Positions 7,281 to 13,343 of a stretch of DNA of 13,343 nucleotides are shown piece after piece; position 1 is the first letter of the stretch, and the number at the start of each line of letters is the position of its first letter. The DNA comes from Thiotrichaceae bacterium (GTDB lineage Bacteria; Pseudomonadota; Gammaproteobacteria; Thiotrichales; Thiotrichaceae). Where the stretch lies: assembly GCA_026992705.1 (NCBI GenBank), contig JALWYT010000137.1, positions 1 through 13,343 of the forward strand, given 5' to 3'. A program made the translations under genes and the position numbers. The notes below the pieces were generated by a model, which was not told where the DNA came from, made no database searches, and worked only from the letters and a program-made list of their open reading frames with translations.

Positions 7281-7376
7281 GTAGCCTGCATAATACAGGG
7301 AATTTCACAGTAATTAATATTGCCCTCTTGCTTAGTGCAATTTTCCCCGCATTACACAAAGCTTCATGTAGGCTAC
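7281..7376. repeat. 96-bp imperfect inverted repeat (REP/MITE-like)
   Basis: The outer 11 bases of each end (7281-7291 and 7366-7376) are inverted copies with one mismatch (GTAGCCTGCAT and the inverse of GTAGCCTACAT). Inner parts are partly complementary (GGGAATTT near 7299 against AATTTTCCCC near 7340). From memory it resembles the widespread bacterial repeats with GTAGCC...GGCTAC ends, in degenerate form. It fills most of the space between the 117-residue protein and the slyD-like gene. Confidence 0.5.
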
Positions 7377-7403
7377 TAAATTTATTCCTATTTCCCTAAT
7401 GTA

Positions 7404-7931
7404 ATGAGCACTATGAAAGACGTAATCGCAGACAACAAATATGTAGAATTAAAGTATCAAGTGGTCGATGAAAAGACAAATGAAGCCCTTATCGCCATTG
7501 AATATCCACTTCCTTATATTCATGGTGTTAATGAGATTTTATCACCTGAAATAAGCCGTGTGTTAGAAGGACATGCCGCAGGTGACATTATTGAGGTTCC
7601 CATTGACTGCAATGATCTTTACGGTCCTAGAGATGAATCTTTAGTATTCACCGATAATATTGAAAATGTTCCAGAAGAGTATCGTGAACTCGGCATGACC
7701 ATTTCAATGGAAAATGAAAAAGGTGATATTAAAAATTTCATTGTCACTCGACTTGATGACAAAACGATTACTATAGATGGTAACAACCCACTTTGTGGTA
7801 GAAAAGTAATCTTCAAGCTAGAAGTTCTAACGGTACGAGATGCAACCGAAAAAGAAATCCTTGAAGGTGGATCATTTGATGAAGCTCCAATTATTGAAGA
7901 TGGAACATTAGCATCTTTAAATCAACAATAA
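7404..7931 (+). CDS. SlyD-like FKBP-type peptidyl-prolyl isomerase
   Basis: Catalyses cis-trans isomerization of prolyl bonds and acts as a folding helper in the cytoplasm. The 175 residues match SlyD in its two-part order: an FKBP core with PLPYIHG at 35-41 and VLEGHAAGD at 53-61; the YGPRDESLV stretch at 73-81 (compare the YG.rdesLV of SlyD); an inserted flap around 82-120; then GNNPLCG at 126-132, in place of the usual NHPLAG; and VRDATEKEILEGG at 144-156. The His/Cys-rich, metal-binding tail typical of E. coli SlyD is absent; the end is a short acidic tail. A second ATG at 7413 is possible; neither start has a clear ribosome site. The 96-bp repeat lies directly upstream. Confidence 0.88.
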   Translation: MSTMKDVIADNKYVELKYQVVDEKTNEALIAIEYPLPYIHGVNEILSPEISRVLEGHAAGDIIEVPIDCNDLYGPRDESLVFTDNIENVPEEYRELGMTISMENEKGDIKNFIVTRLDDKTITIDGNNPLCGRKVIFKLEVLTVRDATEKEILEGGSFDEAPIIEDGTLASLNQQ

Positions 7932-8069
7932 AGACTTTAAATGAAATATACAAGCTTCCAGATAACCGCATAGGAATTACCAATGTATCTCTATACTAGG
8001 GGTAAAGTTCCCCTCCCTGGTTACTAAGGAATTCTCAGGGGTACTTAAACTAGAACAACCATGTAATGG
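7932..8069. other. convergent junction between slyD-like and lipoprotein genes
   Basis: About 138 bases between the two converging stops. Several short inverted repeats are visible: AGGGG (7998-8002) with CCCCT (8010-8014); CCCTG (8015-8019) with CAGGG (8036-8040); and AACCAT (8057-8062) with ATGGTT (8066-8071), the last overlapping the minus-strand stop and followed on that strand by GTTCTAGTTT. It probably terminates transcription from both sides, but no single strong terminator stands out. Confidence 0.4.
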
Positions 8070-8903
8070 TTACCTTACTGCCCAAAGTTGTTCTGGGCGA
8101 TAACTGTTAATACGATGCATCCATCCTGCTAACCAACGATTTTCATGATGACCTGGCGGTGAATTTCGTACACGACGCTTCAAGACTATTACAGCAGCAT
8201 TTGCAAATTCATCTAATGCCTGAGGACCTGGGTTTACATCTGGCATTTCTTGTAAGACTTGTAACAGTCCCCAACCCACACCCTGATAACGCTCTGCAGG
8301 AGAAGTGCCCTCACCTTTGAAATTCACATAATCAAGTAAGGGGTATAAACCTTTATCGGTTTGCTCAATGGCACGATAACGGGCAATAACTTTCTCTCGG
8401 TCATAATCATTTATATGGCTGGCAATTTCTGGCAATGCTTTACGCAAACGCTGAGCCATAAAATTTGCTTGAAGATTCATGGTACGTGCCATTAAATCAC
8501 GCAATTCTTTGACTTGTGGAGAATACTGATCACGCATAAATTCATCACGATACCGCCAAGGTGCTCCCCGCTCTGTACGTGTTGCTAACCATTCTGGTAG
8601 AGGTTCATTCACTGTTTTAAAATAATCCAGTAAATCAGGAAACGTTTCGGTAAAGGCTGCTGACCGTCCTTCTGGGTACCAAATAAAATGAGCAATTCCT
8701 AATGACAAAAATTCCTCATGTGGACTCCAGAATACTAATTTATCGTAATCCCCACTCGTTTCATTCATAAATACTTTATGTGCAATCCACGACAAATCCT
8801 CAACAGGTACAATCGTCCCAATATCATCAGGCTTCTTTACTGTATTATTTGAACAGCCTGCTAAAGATAAAATCAGTGCAAAAAGAAAGAGTAATTTTTT
8901 CAT
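8070..8903 (-). CDS. predicted outer-membrane lipoprotein, unrecognised family
   Basis: The 277-residue product starts with a lipoprotein signal peptide: positively charged MKK, a hydrophobic stretch, then the lipobox LAGC with Cys17 as the lipid attachment site. Ser18 after it is not the Asp that would retain it in the inner membrane, so the outer membrane is likely. The mature protein is rich in aromatic and charged residues: WSPHEEFLSLGIAHFIWYPEGR near 54-75, FMRDQYSPQVKELRDLMART near 122-141, and ERYQGVGWGLLQVLQEMPDVNPG with NRWLAGWMHRINSYRP near the end. I do not recognise the family; it reads like a conserved proteobacterial hypothetical protein. The gene follows mutS on the same strand with a 93-base gap and a weak ribosome site. 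Confidence 0.8.
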   Translation of the reverse strand: MKKLLFLFALILSLAGCSNNTVKKPDDIGTIVPVEDLSWIAHKVFMNETSGDYDKLVFWSPHEEFLSLGIAHFIWYPEGRSAAFTETFPDLLDYFKTVNEPLPEWLATRTERGAPWRYRDEFMRDQYSPQVKELRDLMARTMNLQANFMAQRLRKALPEIASHINDYDREKVIARYRAIEQTDKGLYPLLDYVNFKGEGTSPAERYQGVGWGLLQVLQEMPDVNPGPQALDEFANAAVIVLKRRVRNSPPGHHENRWLAGWMHRINSYRPEQLWAVR

Positions 8904-8996
8904 AAATATAGCCCGATTAGTTTGCCCAAAAAAATTTTAATTTCTGATATTTAACTTCCTCTGATTAATATTCTTTATGAAAGTTCAATATTACAA

Positions 8997-11561
8997 TCAT
9001 AGTTCTTTTAAATAATACAAAACCTCTAAGGCTTCTTTAGGTGTTAGGTCATCGGGGTCAATGGATTCTAGTACTTCTTTGATTTTTTCGGCGGTTTCAT
9101 CGACTTTAGGTTTGTTAAAACCTAAGCCTAGGGGCAAAGTTTCACCTTCTTGTATGCTGTGGGCTTGTTTGTCGGTTTCGAGCTCTTGTAGTTTTTTTCG
9201 GGCTTTTTGGACGATGCTTTTGGGGACGCCTGCGAGTTGTGCGACTTGTAACCCGTAGCTTTGGTTTGCGGGGCCGTCTTTTACGGCGTGTAGGAAGACT
9301 ATTTTTTCTCCGTATTCGATAGCGTCGATATGTACGTTGACAATCGTGCTTATCTGTTTGGCGAGTAGGGTCAATTCAAAATAGTGGGTAGCGAATAGGG
9401 TGTAGGCTTGTTTGGCTTTGGCTAGGTGTTCGGCAAATGCCCAAGCGAGCGATAAGCCATCGAAAGTGCTGGTTCCCCGCCCTATTTCGTCCATTAGCAC
9501 TAGGCTGTTGCTGGTGGCGTTGTTGAGGATATTGGCGGCTTCGGTCATTTCGACCATAAAGGTTGAGCGTCCTGTGCTGAGGTCGTCGTGAGCACCAATG
9601 CGGGTGAAAATTCGGTCAATGGGACCTATCACAGCGGATTGTGCGGGGACATAGCTGCCGATGTGTGCCATAAGGACAATGAGGGCAATTTGCCGCATAT
9701 AGGTTGATTTACCGCCCATATTCGGCCCTGTAATCATCAGCATACGGCGTTGCTGATTCATGATTAAGTCGTTGGGGACAAAGGGTTCATCGAGTGTTTG
9801 CTCGACGACAGGATGTCGCCCTGCGATGATATGAATGCCTGTTTTATCGCTTAATTCGGGGGCACAGTAATTGAGTAATACTGCGCGCTCGGCAAAATTA
9901 ACCAGTACATCAATCTCAGCGATGGCTTGAGCGGTTTGCCGCAGGGCTTCGACATCTTGCCCTAGCTTACGCAATAAGTCTTCGTACAATAGCTTTTCTT
10001 TGGCTAATGATTTTTCGCGTGCTGATAGCACTTTGTCTTCAAACTTTTTCAGCTCTGGGAGAATAAATCGCTCAACCGCCTTGAGTGTTTGTCTCCGAAT
10101 ATAATCAGCGGGAACATCGTCAGAATGTGTGCGTGGGATTTCAATATAAAAACCATGCACCCGATTATATGCCACTTTAAGATTGGCTATGCCTGTGCGT
10201 TGCTTTTCGCGGGTTTCTAAGTCGAGTAAATATTGATCGGAATTATTGCTTAGATTGCGTAATTCATCAAGCTCTGCATCATAACCATCGGCAATCACAC
10301 CGCCATCGCGTATAACAACCGGTGGGTTTTCAATAATTGCGGATTCTAGTAGTGCTAAAACTTCGCTATGGCAATCGGCGACATTTTGTAGTTGTTGAAT
10401 ATAGGGTTGCTGTATATTTGCTAATATTTCATGTAGTTGCGGGATAATTTTAATCGAATCTCTTAAAGTCGATAAATCACGCGGTCTGGCTGAGCCGAGT
10501 GCAATACGGGCAGCGATGCGTTCAATATCGCCCATTTGTCGCAATGTTTCCCGCAAAGGTTCGTAATGGTGTTGAAAAGCCTCGACAGATTGATGACGAT
10601 TGCGTAGCACTGCTTGATCTTTCAGCGGTTTATTGAGCCAACGACGCAGTAAACGGCTGCCCATGCTGGTAATGGTTTTGTCGATAACAGAAACCAGCGT
10701 ATTTTTATGCTCACCCAATAGGCTATCTTCTAGTTCGAGATTGCGACGGCTTGCAGTGTCTAAAATAATGCCATCATCACTGCTTTCGACTTGCAGGCGG
10801 GTGATATGAGGCAAGGCGGTGCGTTGGGTTTCATTGACATATTGCAGTAACACACCTGCGGCAATAATCGCGGCATTCATTCCATCACAGCCAAAGCCTG
10901 AGAGACTTTGCGTTTGTAGTTGTTTGTGGAGTAGATGTTCCGCCGTTTCTTGGTCAAAATGCCATTCAGGGCGATAGGTTAAGGCATAGTCATCGGCTAG
11001 CGGTAATTTTTGATTATCACAACATAAAATTTCATTGGGGTTTAACCGCCCTATTTCATTGCATAATTCACTGTCTGATGCCACTTCCTGCACGGTAAAT
11101 CGTCCACTGCTGAGATCAATTGCGGCAATCCCATAAATGACTTTAGCCTTCTTTGATAACTGACTGATAGCAACCAATAAATTATCTTTTCGTTCCTCCA
11201 ATAAAAACTCATCGGTTACTGTACCCGGTGTGAGTATGCGAGCGACTTCGCGTTTAACTGGACCTTTTGATTTTGCGGGGTCGCCTACTTGCTCGCAAAT
11301 CGCAACGGATTCGCCCATTTTTAACAGACGAGAAAGGTATTGCTCTGCCGCATGGTAAGGCACACCTGCCATTGGAATTGCCTCCCCTGCACTTTTGCCG
11401 CGTGCGGTGAGGGTAATATCTAATAGCTGGGCTGCTTTTTTGGCATCGTCGAAAAATAGCTCATAAAAATCCCCCATGCGATAAAACAGCAAAATATCAG
11501 GATGCTCTGCCTTGATTTTCAAGTATTGCTGCATCATGGGGGTATGTTGTAATTTTTTCAT
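8997..11561 (-). CDS. mutS: DNA mismatch repair protein MutS
   Basis: Recognises mismatches and small loops in new DNA and starts methyl-directed or MutL-dependent repair. From the ATG at 11561 it has 854 residues, close to E. coli MutS (853). It begins MKKLQHTPMMQQYL, and key positions then fall near their E. coli numbers: the mismatch-wedging FYE motif (Phe32, Glu34), Walker A GPNMGGKST at 612-620, STGRSTFMVEM at 662-672, Walker B LVLMDEIGRGTSTFDG at 687-702 and FATHYFEL at 723-730. The C-terminal tail (DDLTPKEALEVLYYLKEL) is the tetramer-forming end. An upstream in-frame ATG at 11606 would add 15 residues with no family match; neither ATG has a good ribosome site. The coding sequence looks more G+C rich than its neighbours. 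Confidence 0.98.
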   Translation of the reverse strand: MKKLQHTPMMQQYLKIKAEHPDILLFYRMGDFYELFFDDAKKAAQLLDITLTARGKSAGEAIPMAGVPYHAAEQYLSRLLKMGESVAICEQVGDPAKSKGPVKREVARILTPGTVTDEFLLEERKDNLLVAISQLSKKAKVIYGIAAIDLSSGRFTVQEVASDSELCNEIGRLNPNEILCCDNQKLPLADDYALTYRPEWHFDQETAEHLLHKQLQTQSLSGFGCDGMNAAIIAAGVLLQYVNETQRTALPHITRLQVESSDDGIILDTASRRNLELEDSLLGEHKNTLVSVIDKTITSMGSRLLRRWLNKPLKDQAVLRNRHQSVEAFQHHYEPLRETLRQMGDIERIAARIALGSARPRDLSTLRDSIKIIPQLHEILANIQQPYIQQLQNVADCHSEVLALLESAIIENPPVVIRDGGVIADGYDAELDELRNLSNNSDQYLLDLETREKQRTGIANLKVAYNRVHGFYIEIPRTHSDDVPADYIRRQTLKAVERFILPELKKFEDKVLSAREKSLAKEKLLYEDLLRKLGQDVEALRQTAQAIAEIDVLVNFAERAVLLNYCAPELSDKTGIHIIAGRHPVVEQTLDEPFVPNDLIMNQQRRMLMITGPNMGGKSTYMRQIALIVLMAHIGSYVPAQSAVIGPIDRIFTRIGAHDDLSTGRSTFMVEMTEAANILNNATSNSLVLMDEIGRGTSTFDGLSLAWAFAEHLAKAKQAYTLFATHYFELTLLAKQISTIVNVHIDAIEYGEKIVFLHAVKDGPANQSYGLQVAQLAGVPKSIVQKARKKLQELETDKQAHSIQEGETLPLGLGFNKPKVDETAEKIKEVLESIDPDDLTPKEALEVLYYLKEL

Positions 11562-11614
11562 TTTGGGGAGAATCAGCTTGCTAAAATAAAGATAATAACT
11601 CTGCATAACATATA

Positions 11615-11722
11615 GAAGCTGGTAAGTGATTGATTATTCAGGACGCTGTAAATACATCCCTGTAAGCTCTTAGGCAGCATCCTTGCTGCCAAAGCCCGAA
11701 TAATCAATCACTTACCAGCTTC
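11615..11722. repeat. 108-bp palindromic repeat, copy 1
   Basis: The ends are a perfect 25-bp inverted repeat (11615-11639 with 11698-11722), starting GAAGCTGGTAAGTGATTGA. Inside are a 7-bp hairpin (GGCAGCA at 11673-11679 with TGCTGCC at 11684-11690) and a second, weaker one starting GGACG. A second copy lies at 12991-13098 in the same orientation; 99 of 108 bases are identical. This copy fills the gap between pilU and mutS and ends 53 bases before the chosen mutS start, so its hairpins may also affect the pilU 3' end or the mutS leader. ACATAT occurs on both sides (11608-11613, 11726-11731), which could be chance or a target duplication. Confidence 0.9.
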
Positions 11723-11771
11723 ACCACATATTATGCAAAGTAGCCACAAATAAAGGCTCTTGGATTTTAGC

Positions 11772-12950
11772 CTAAACAGCGGCTTCTTGCTCGCTTTCTT
11801 CTTCACTTTCCTGTATGGGTTCTAAAGCAAGATTTGCAATAAAATCATCCTCTGATTTTTCTTCTGCCGCTGTGTTTGCGTGCATGGCTCCATCTTTATC
11901 TAGCTTAATTCGTAGTTGCAAATTATTGGGTGAATCTGAATTTTTCAATGCTTCGGTAATAGAGATTTTACCTTCTTTGTATAGCCTGAATAAATGGCTA
12001 TCAAAGGTCTGCATACCCAACTCTTCAGACTTTTCCATTGCTTCCTTAATGCCGTGAATATCGCCTTTCTGGATTAAATCAGAAATAGTCTGTGTGCCTA
12101 ATAAAATTTCAATTGCTGCGGTACGTTTGCCATCAGTCGTAGGAATAAGGCGTTGCGAAATAAAGCCCTTGAGGTTGATTGATAAATCCATTAATAACTG
12201 CGGGCGACGCTCTTCAGGGAAGAAGTTAATAATGCGATCCAAGGCTTGATTGGCATTATTTGCATGGAGCGTTGATAAGCATAAATGCCCCGTTTCTGCA
12301 AAGGCTAAAGCATGTTCCATTGTCTCACGGGTACGGATTTCGCCGATTAAAATAACATCAGGAGCTTGGCGTAGCGTGTTTTCCAAAGCATCTTGATAGC
12401 TATCTGTATCAACCCCAACTTCACGCTGGCTGACAATACATTTTTTATGTGGATGAACATACTCAATGGGGTCTTCAATAGTAATAATATGCCCCGAAGA
12501 ATGGCGATTGCGGTAGTCAATCAATGCCGCTAATGAGGTCGATTTGCCTGAACCTGTGCTGCCAACAAATAATATCAAGCCTCGCTTTTCCATAATGAGT
12601 TTTTTAAGCTGAGGCGGCAAGCCTAAGGCATCAGCATCAGGAATATCAACTTTGATATTACGAATAACCATTGCAATCGCATTACGCTGTCGAAAAATAT
12701 TAACGCGGAAGCGACCAATGCCTTCTTCGCTAATAGCGAGATTCATTTCAGGCTTGCTTTCAAATTGCTGACGTTGTTCATCATCCATCAAATCATAAGC
12801 AATTTGCTTTAGCTCTTCGGCTGTTAGCTTCTTTTTATCAATCGCTCGCAACGCCCCTTGAAATTTAGCCGCTGGCGGAGCATCACAGGTTAAATAGAGA
12901 TCAGAACCGTCTTTGTGGACAAGTATTTTAAGGTAGTCTTTAAATGTCAT
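11772..12950 (-). CDS. pilU: type IV pilus retraction ATPase, PilU type
   Basis: A hexameric cytoplasmic ATPase of the PilT/PilU group that helps PilT retract type IV pili for twitching, surface sensing and DNA uptake. The 392 residues match PilU rather than shorter PilT (about 345). Visible: an N-terminal PAS-like region (GSDLYLTCDAPPAAKFQG near 15-32), Walker A GSTGSGKST at 130-138, the Asp box ITIEDPIEYVH at 156-166, Walker B DVILIGEIR at 198-206 and the His box STLHANNA at 226-233. SINLKGFISQRLIPT follows at 257-271. The acidic tail from about 363 is unlike PilT. No pilT gene is next to it within the window. The ribosome site is weak. The two 108-bp repeats lie just outside its ends. Confidence 0.92.
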   Translation of the reverse strand: MTFKDYLKILVHKDGSDLYLTCDAPPAAKFQGALRAIDKKKLTAEELKQIAYDLMDDEQRQQFESKPEMNLAISEEGIGRFRVNIFRQRNAIAMVIRNIKVDIPDADALGLPPQLKKLIMEKRGLILFVGSTGSGKSTSLAALIDYRNRHSSGHIITIEDPIEYVHPHKKCIVSQREVGVDTDSYQDALENTLRQAPDVILIGEIRTRETMEHALAFAETGHLCLSTLHANNANQALDRIINFFPEERRPQLLMDLSINLKGFISQRLIPTTDGKRTAAIEILLGTQTISDLIQKGDIHGIKEAMEKSEELGMQTFDSHLFRLYKEGKISITEALKNSDSPNNLQLRIKLDKDGAMHANTAAEEKSEDDFIANLALEPIQESEEESEQEAAV

Positions 12951-12972
12951 GGTATATTTATTGTGTTGTTAT

Positions 12973-13001
12973 TTTGTAACTACTCTGTAGCAAGCTGGTA
13001 A
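12973..13001 (-). promoter_or_regulatory. candidate pilU promoter overlapping the repeat end
   Basis: On the minus strand TTACCA (12996-13001), which is part of the outer arm of the repeat, and TACAAA (12973-12978) are 17 bases apart. Each matches the sigma70 boxes at 4 of 6 positions. A start near 12967 would give a leader of about 16 bases. This is weak evidence. Confidence 0.2.
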
Positions 13002-13098
13002 GTAATTGATTATTCGGGACGCTGTAAATACGTCCATGTAAGCTCTAAGGCAGCATCCCTGCTGCCTAAGCCCGAATAATCAATCACTTACCAGCTTG
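12991..13098. repeat. 108-bp palindromic repeat, copy 2
   Basis: The outer 28 bases are inverted copies with one mismatch (12991-13018 with 13071-13098). The inner hairpin GGCAGCA/TGCTGCC-like stem and the GGACG/CGTCC stem (13017-13021 with 13031-13035) are both intact. It has the same length and orientation as the copy at 11615-11722, 1,376 bases away. It lies 40 bases upstream of the pilU start. Confidence 0.9.
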
Positions 13099-13184
13099 CA
13101 CAGCCTCTATTTTTATTATTTAGACGTAACAAGCGGCAGATCTGCAATTATCAAATAATTACTACACCCTTTGATTTTGCTCAA

Positions 13185-13343
13185 GGAACCTCTGATTAAG
13201 TCGGGCGGAATTTCTCGATAGATAAAATCGTTTAGTTTTTGTATAAAAATCGAACTAATAGTCGCTCTATTGGTGAGATTTTTAGGCAAAAACTGGGCGA
13301 TTTTAGCATCGAGAAAACCGCTCATGACTTGATCAGAGCTTCC
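13185..13343. mobile_element. 159-bp near-complete palindrome, probable MITE
   Basis: The two halves are inverted copies almost to the centre near 13264. The outer 18 bases (13185-13202 and 13326-13343) match at 16 of 18 positions, and stretches such as TTTCTCGAT, TAAAATCG, AGTTTTTG and TAAAAATC recur in both arms; overall about four in five positions agree. The right tip GGAAGCTCTGATCAAGTC resembles the recalled IS5 end (about 14 of 18), so it may be a non-autonomous IS5-type derivative. A 69-codon minus-strand open frame (13116-13325) runs through it but has no ribosome site and follows the palindrome, so it is not taken as a gene. The window ends exactly at the tip, so a target duplication cannot be judged. 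Confidence 0.65.

Noticed and set aside
9061..9258. Plus-strand open frame opposite mutS
   Set aside because: Antisense shadow of the conserved mutS C-terminal coding sequence.
11604..11606. Upstream ATG as the mutS start
   Set aside because: The 15 extra residues do not match MutS starts, and motif numbering fits E. coli better from 11561; it has no better ribosome site.
11615..13098. CRISPR-like array
   Set aside because: Only two copies 1.4 kb apart with a gene between them, long inverted arms and no spacers.
13116..13325. 69-codon minus-strand open frame at the right edge, possibly a transposase fragment
   Set aside because: It runs through the palindromic element, whose symmetry explains its sequence; no transposase motif and no ribosome site are seen.

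Overview
The window looks like chromosomal DNA from a low-G+C, sulfur-oxidizing gammaproteobacterium. The main evidence is a complete aprM-aprB-aprA cluster (membrane-anchored APS reductase of the sulfur-oxidizer type). Housekeeping proteins that read like gammaproteobacterial versions (PyrE, MutS, PilU) support this. A Thiotrichales-like or related thiotrophic lineage fits best, but genus cannot be decided from sequence alone. Most of the DNA is ordinary core-genome content. The less expected material lies in the intergenic regions, which hold several palindromic repeats.

Layout. Positions 1-3000, all on the minus strand: a membrane-anchored coiled-coil protein with a C-terminal helix-hairpin-helix domain, pyrE, a membrane-anchored DUF302 protein and an SCP2-type sterol-carrier-like protein. 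A 516-bp divergent intergenic region (2974-3489) then leads into the plus-strand aprMBA operon (3490-6711), which is closed by a clear hairpin terminator. Two more plus-strand genes follow, each with its own upstream region: a 117-residue protein with a possible NTF2-like fold and a SlyD/FKBP-type prolyl isomerase whose metal-binding tail is missing. Both precede a convergent junction (7932-8069). The rest is minus strand: an unrecognised outer-membrane-type lipoprotein, mutS and pilU.

Repeats. Two 108-bp copies of one palindromic element (99 of 108 bases identical, same orientation) lie on either side of pilU, between pilU and mutS and just upstream of pilU. A 159-bp near-complete palindrome at the extreme right edge has IS5-like ends and looks like a MITE. 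A third, unrelated 96-bp inverted repeat sits in front of the slyD-like gene. Short sequences matching the MITE tips occur in a hairpin in front of pyrE and between the lipoprotein gene and mutS.

How the genes work together. AprBA oxidizes sulfite plus AMP to APS in the cytoplasm, and AprM is the likely route for the released electrons into the membrane quinone pool. The DUF302 and SCP2-like genes next to it may be functionally linked, but that is inference. pyrE, mutS and pilU are separate housekeeping or surface-motility functions. I saw no tRNA, rRNA, CRISPR array, phage gene or defence system. I do not see a wholly new system here; the repeats and the aprMBA surroundings are what most deserve a second look.
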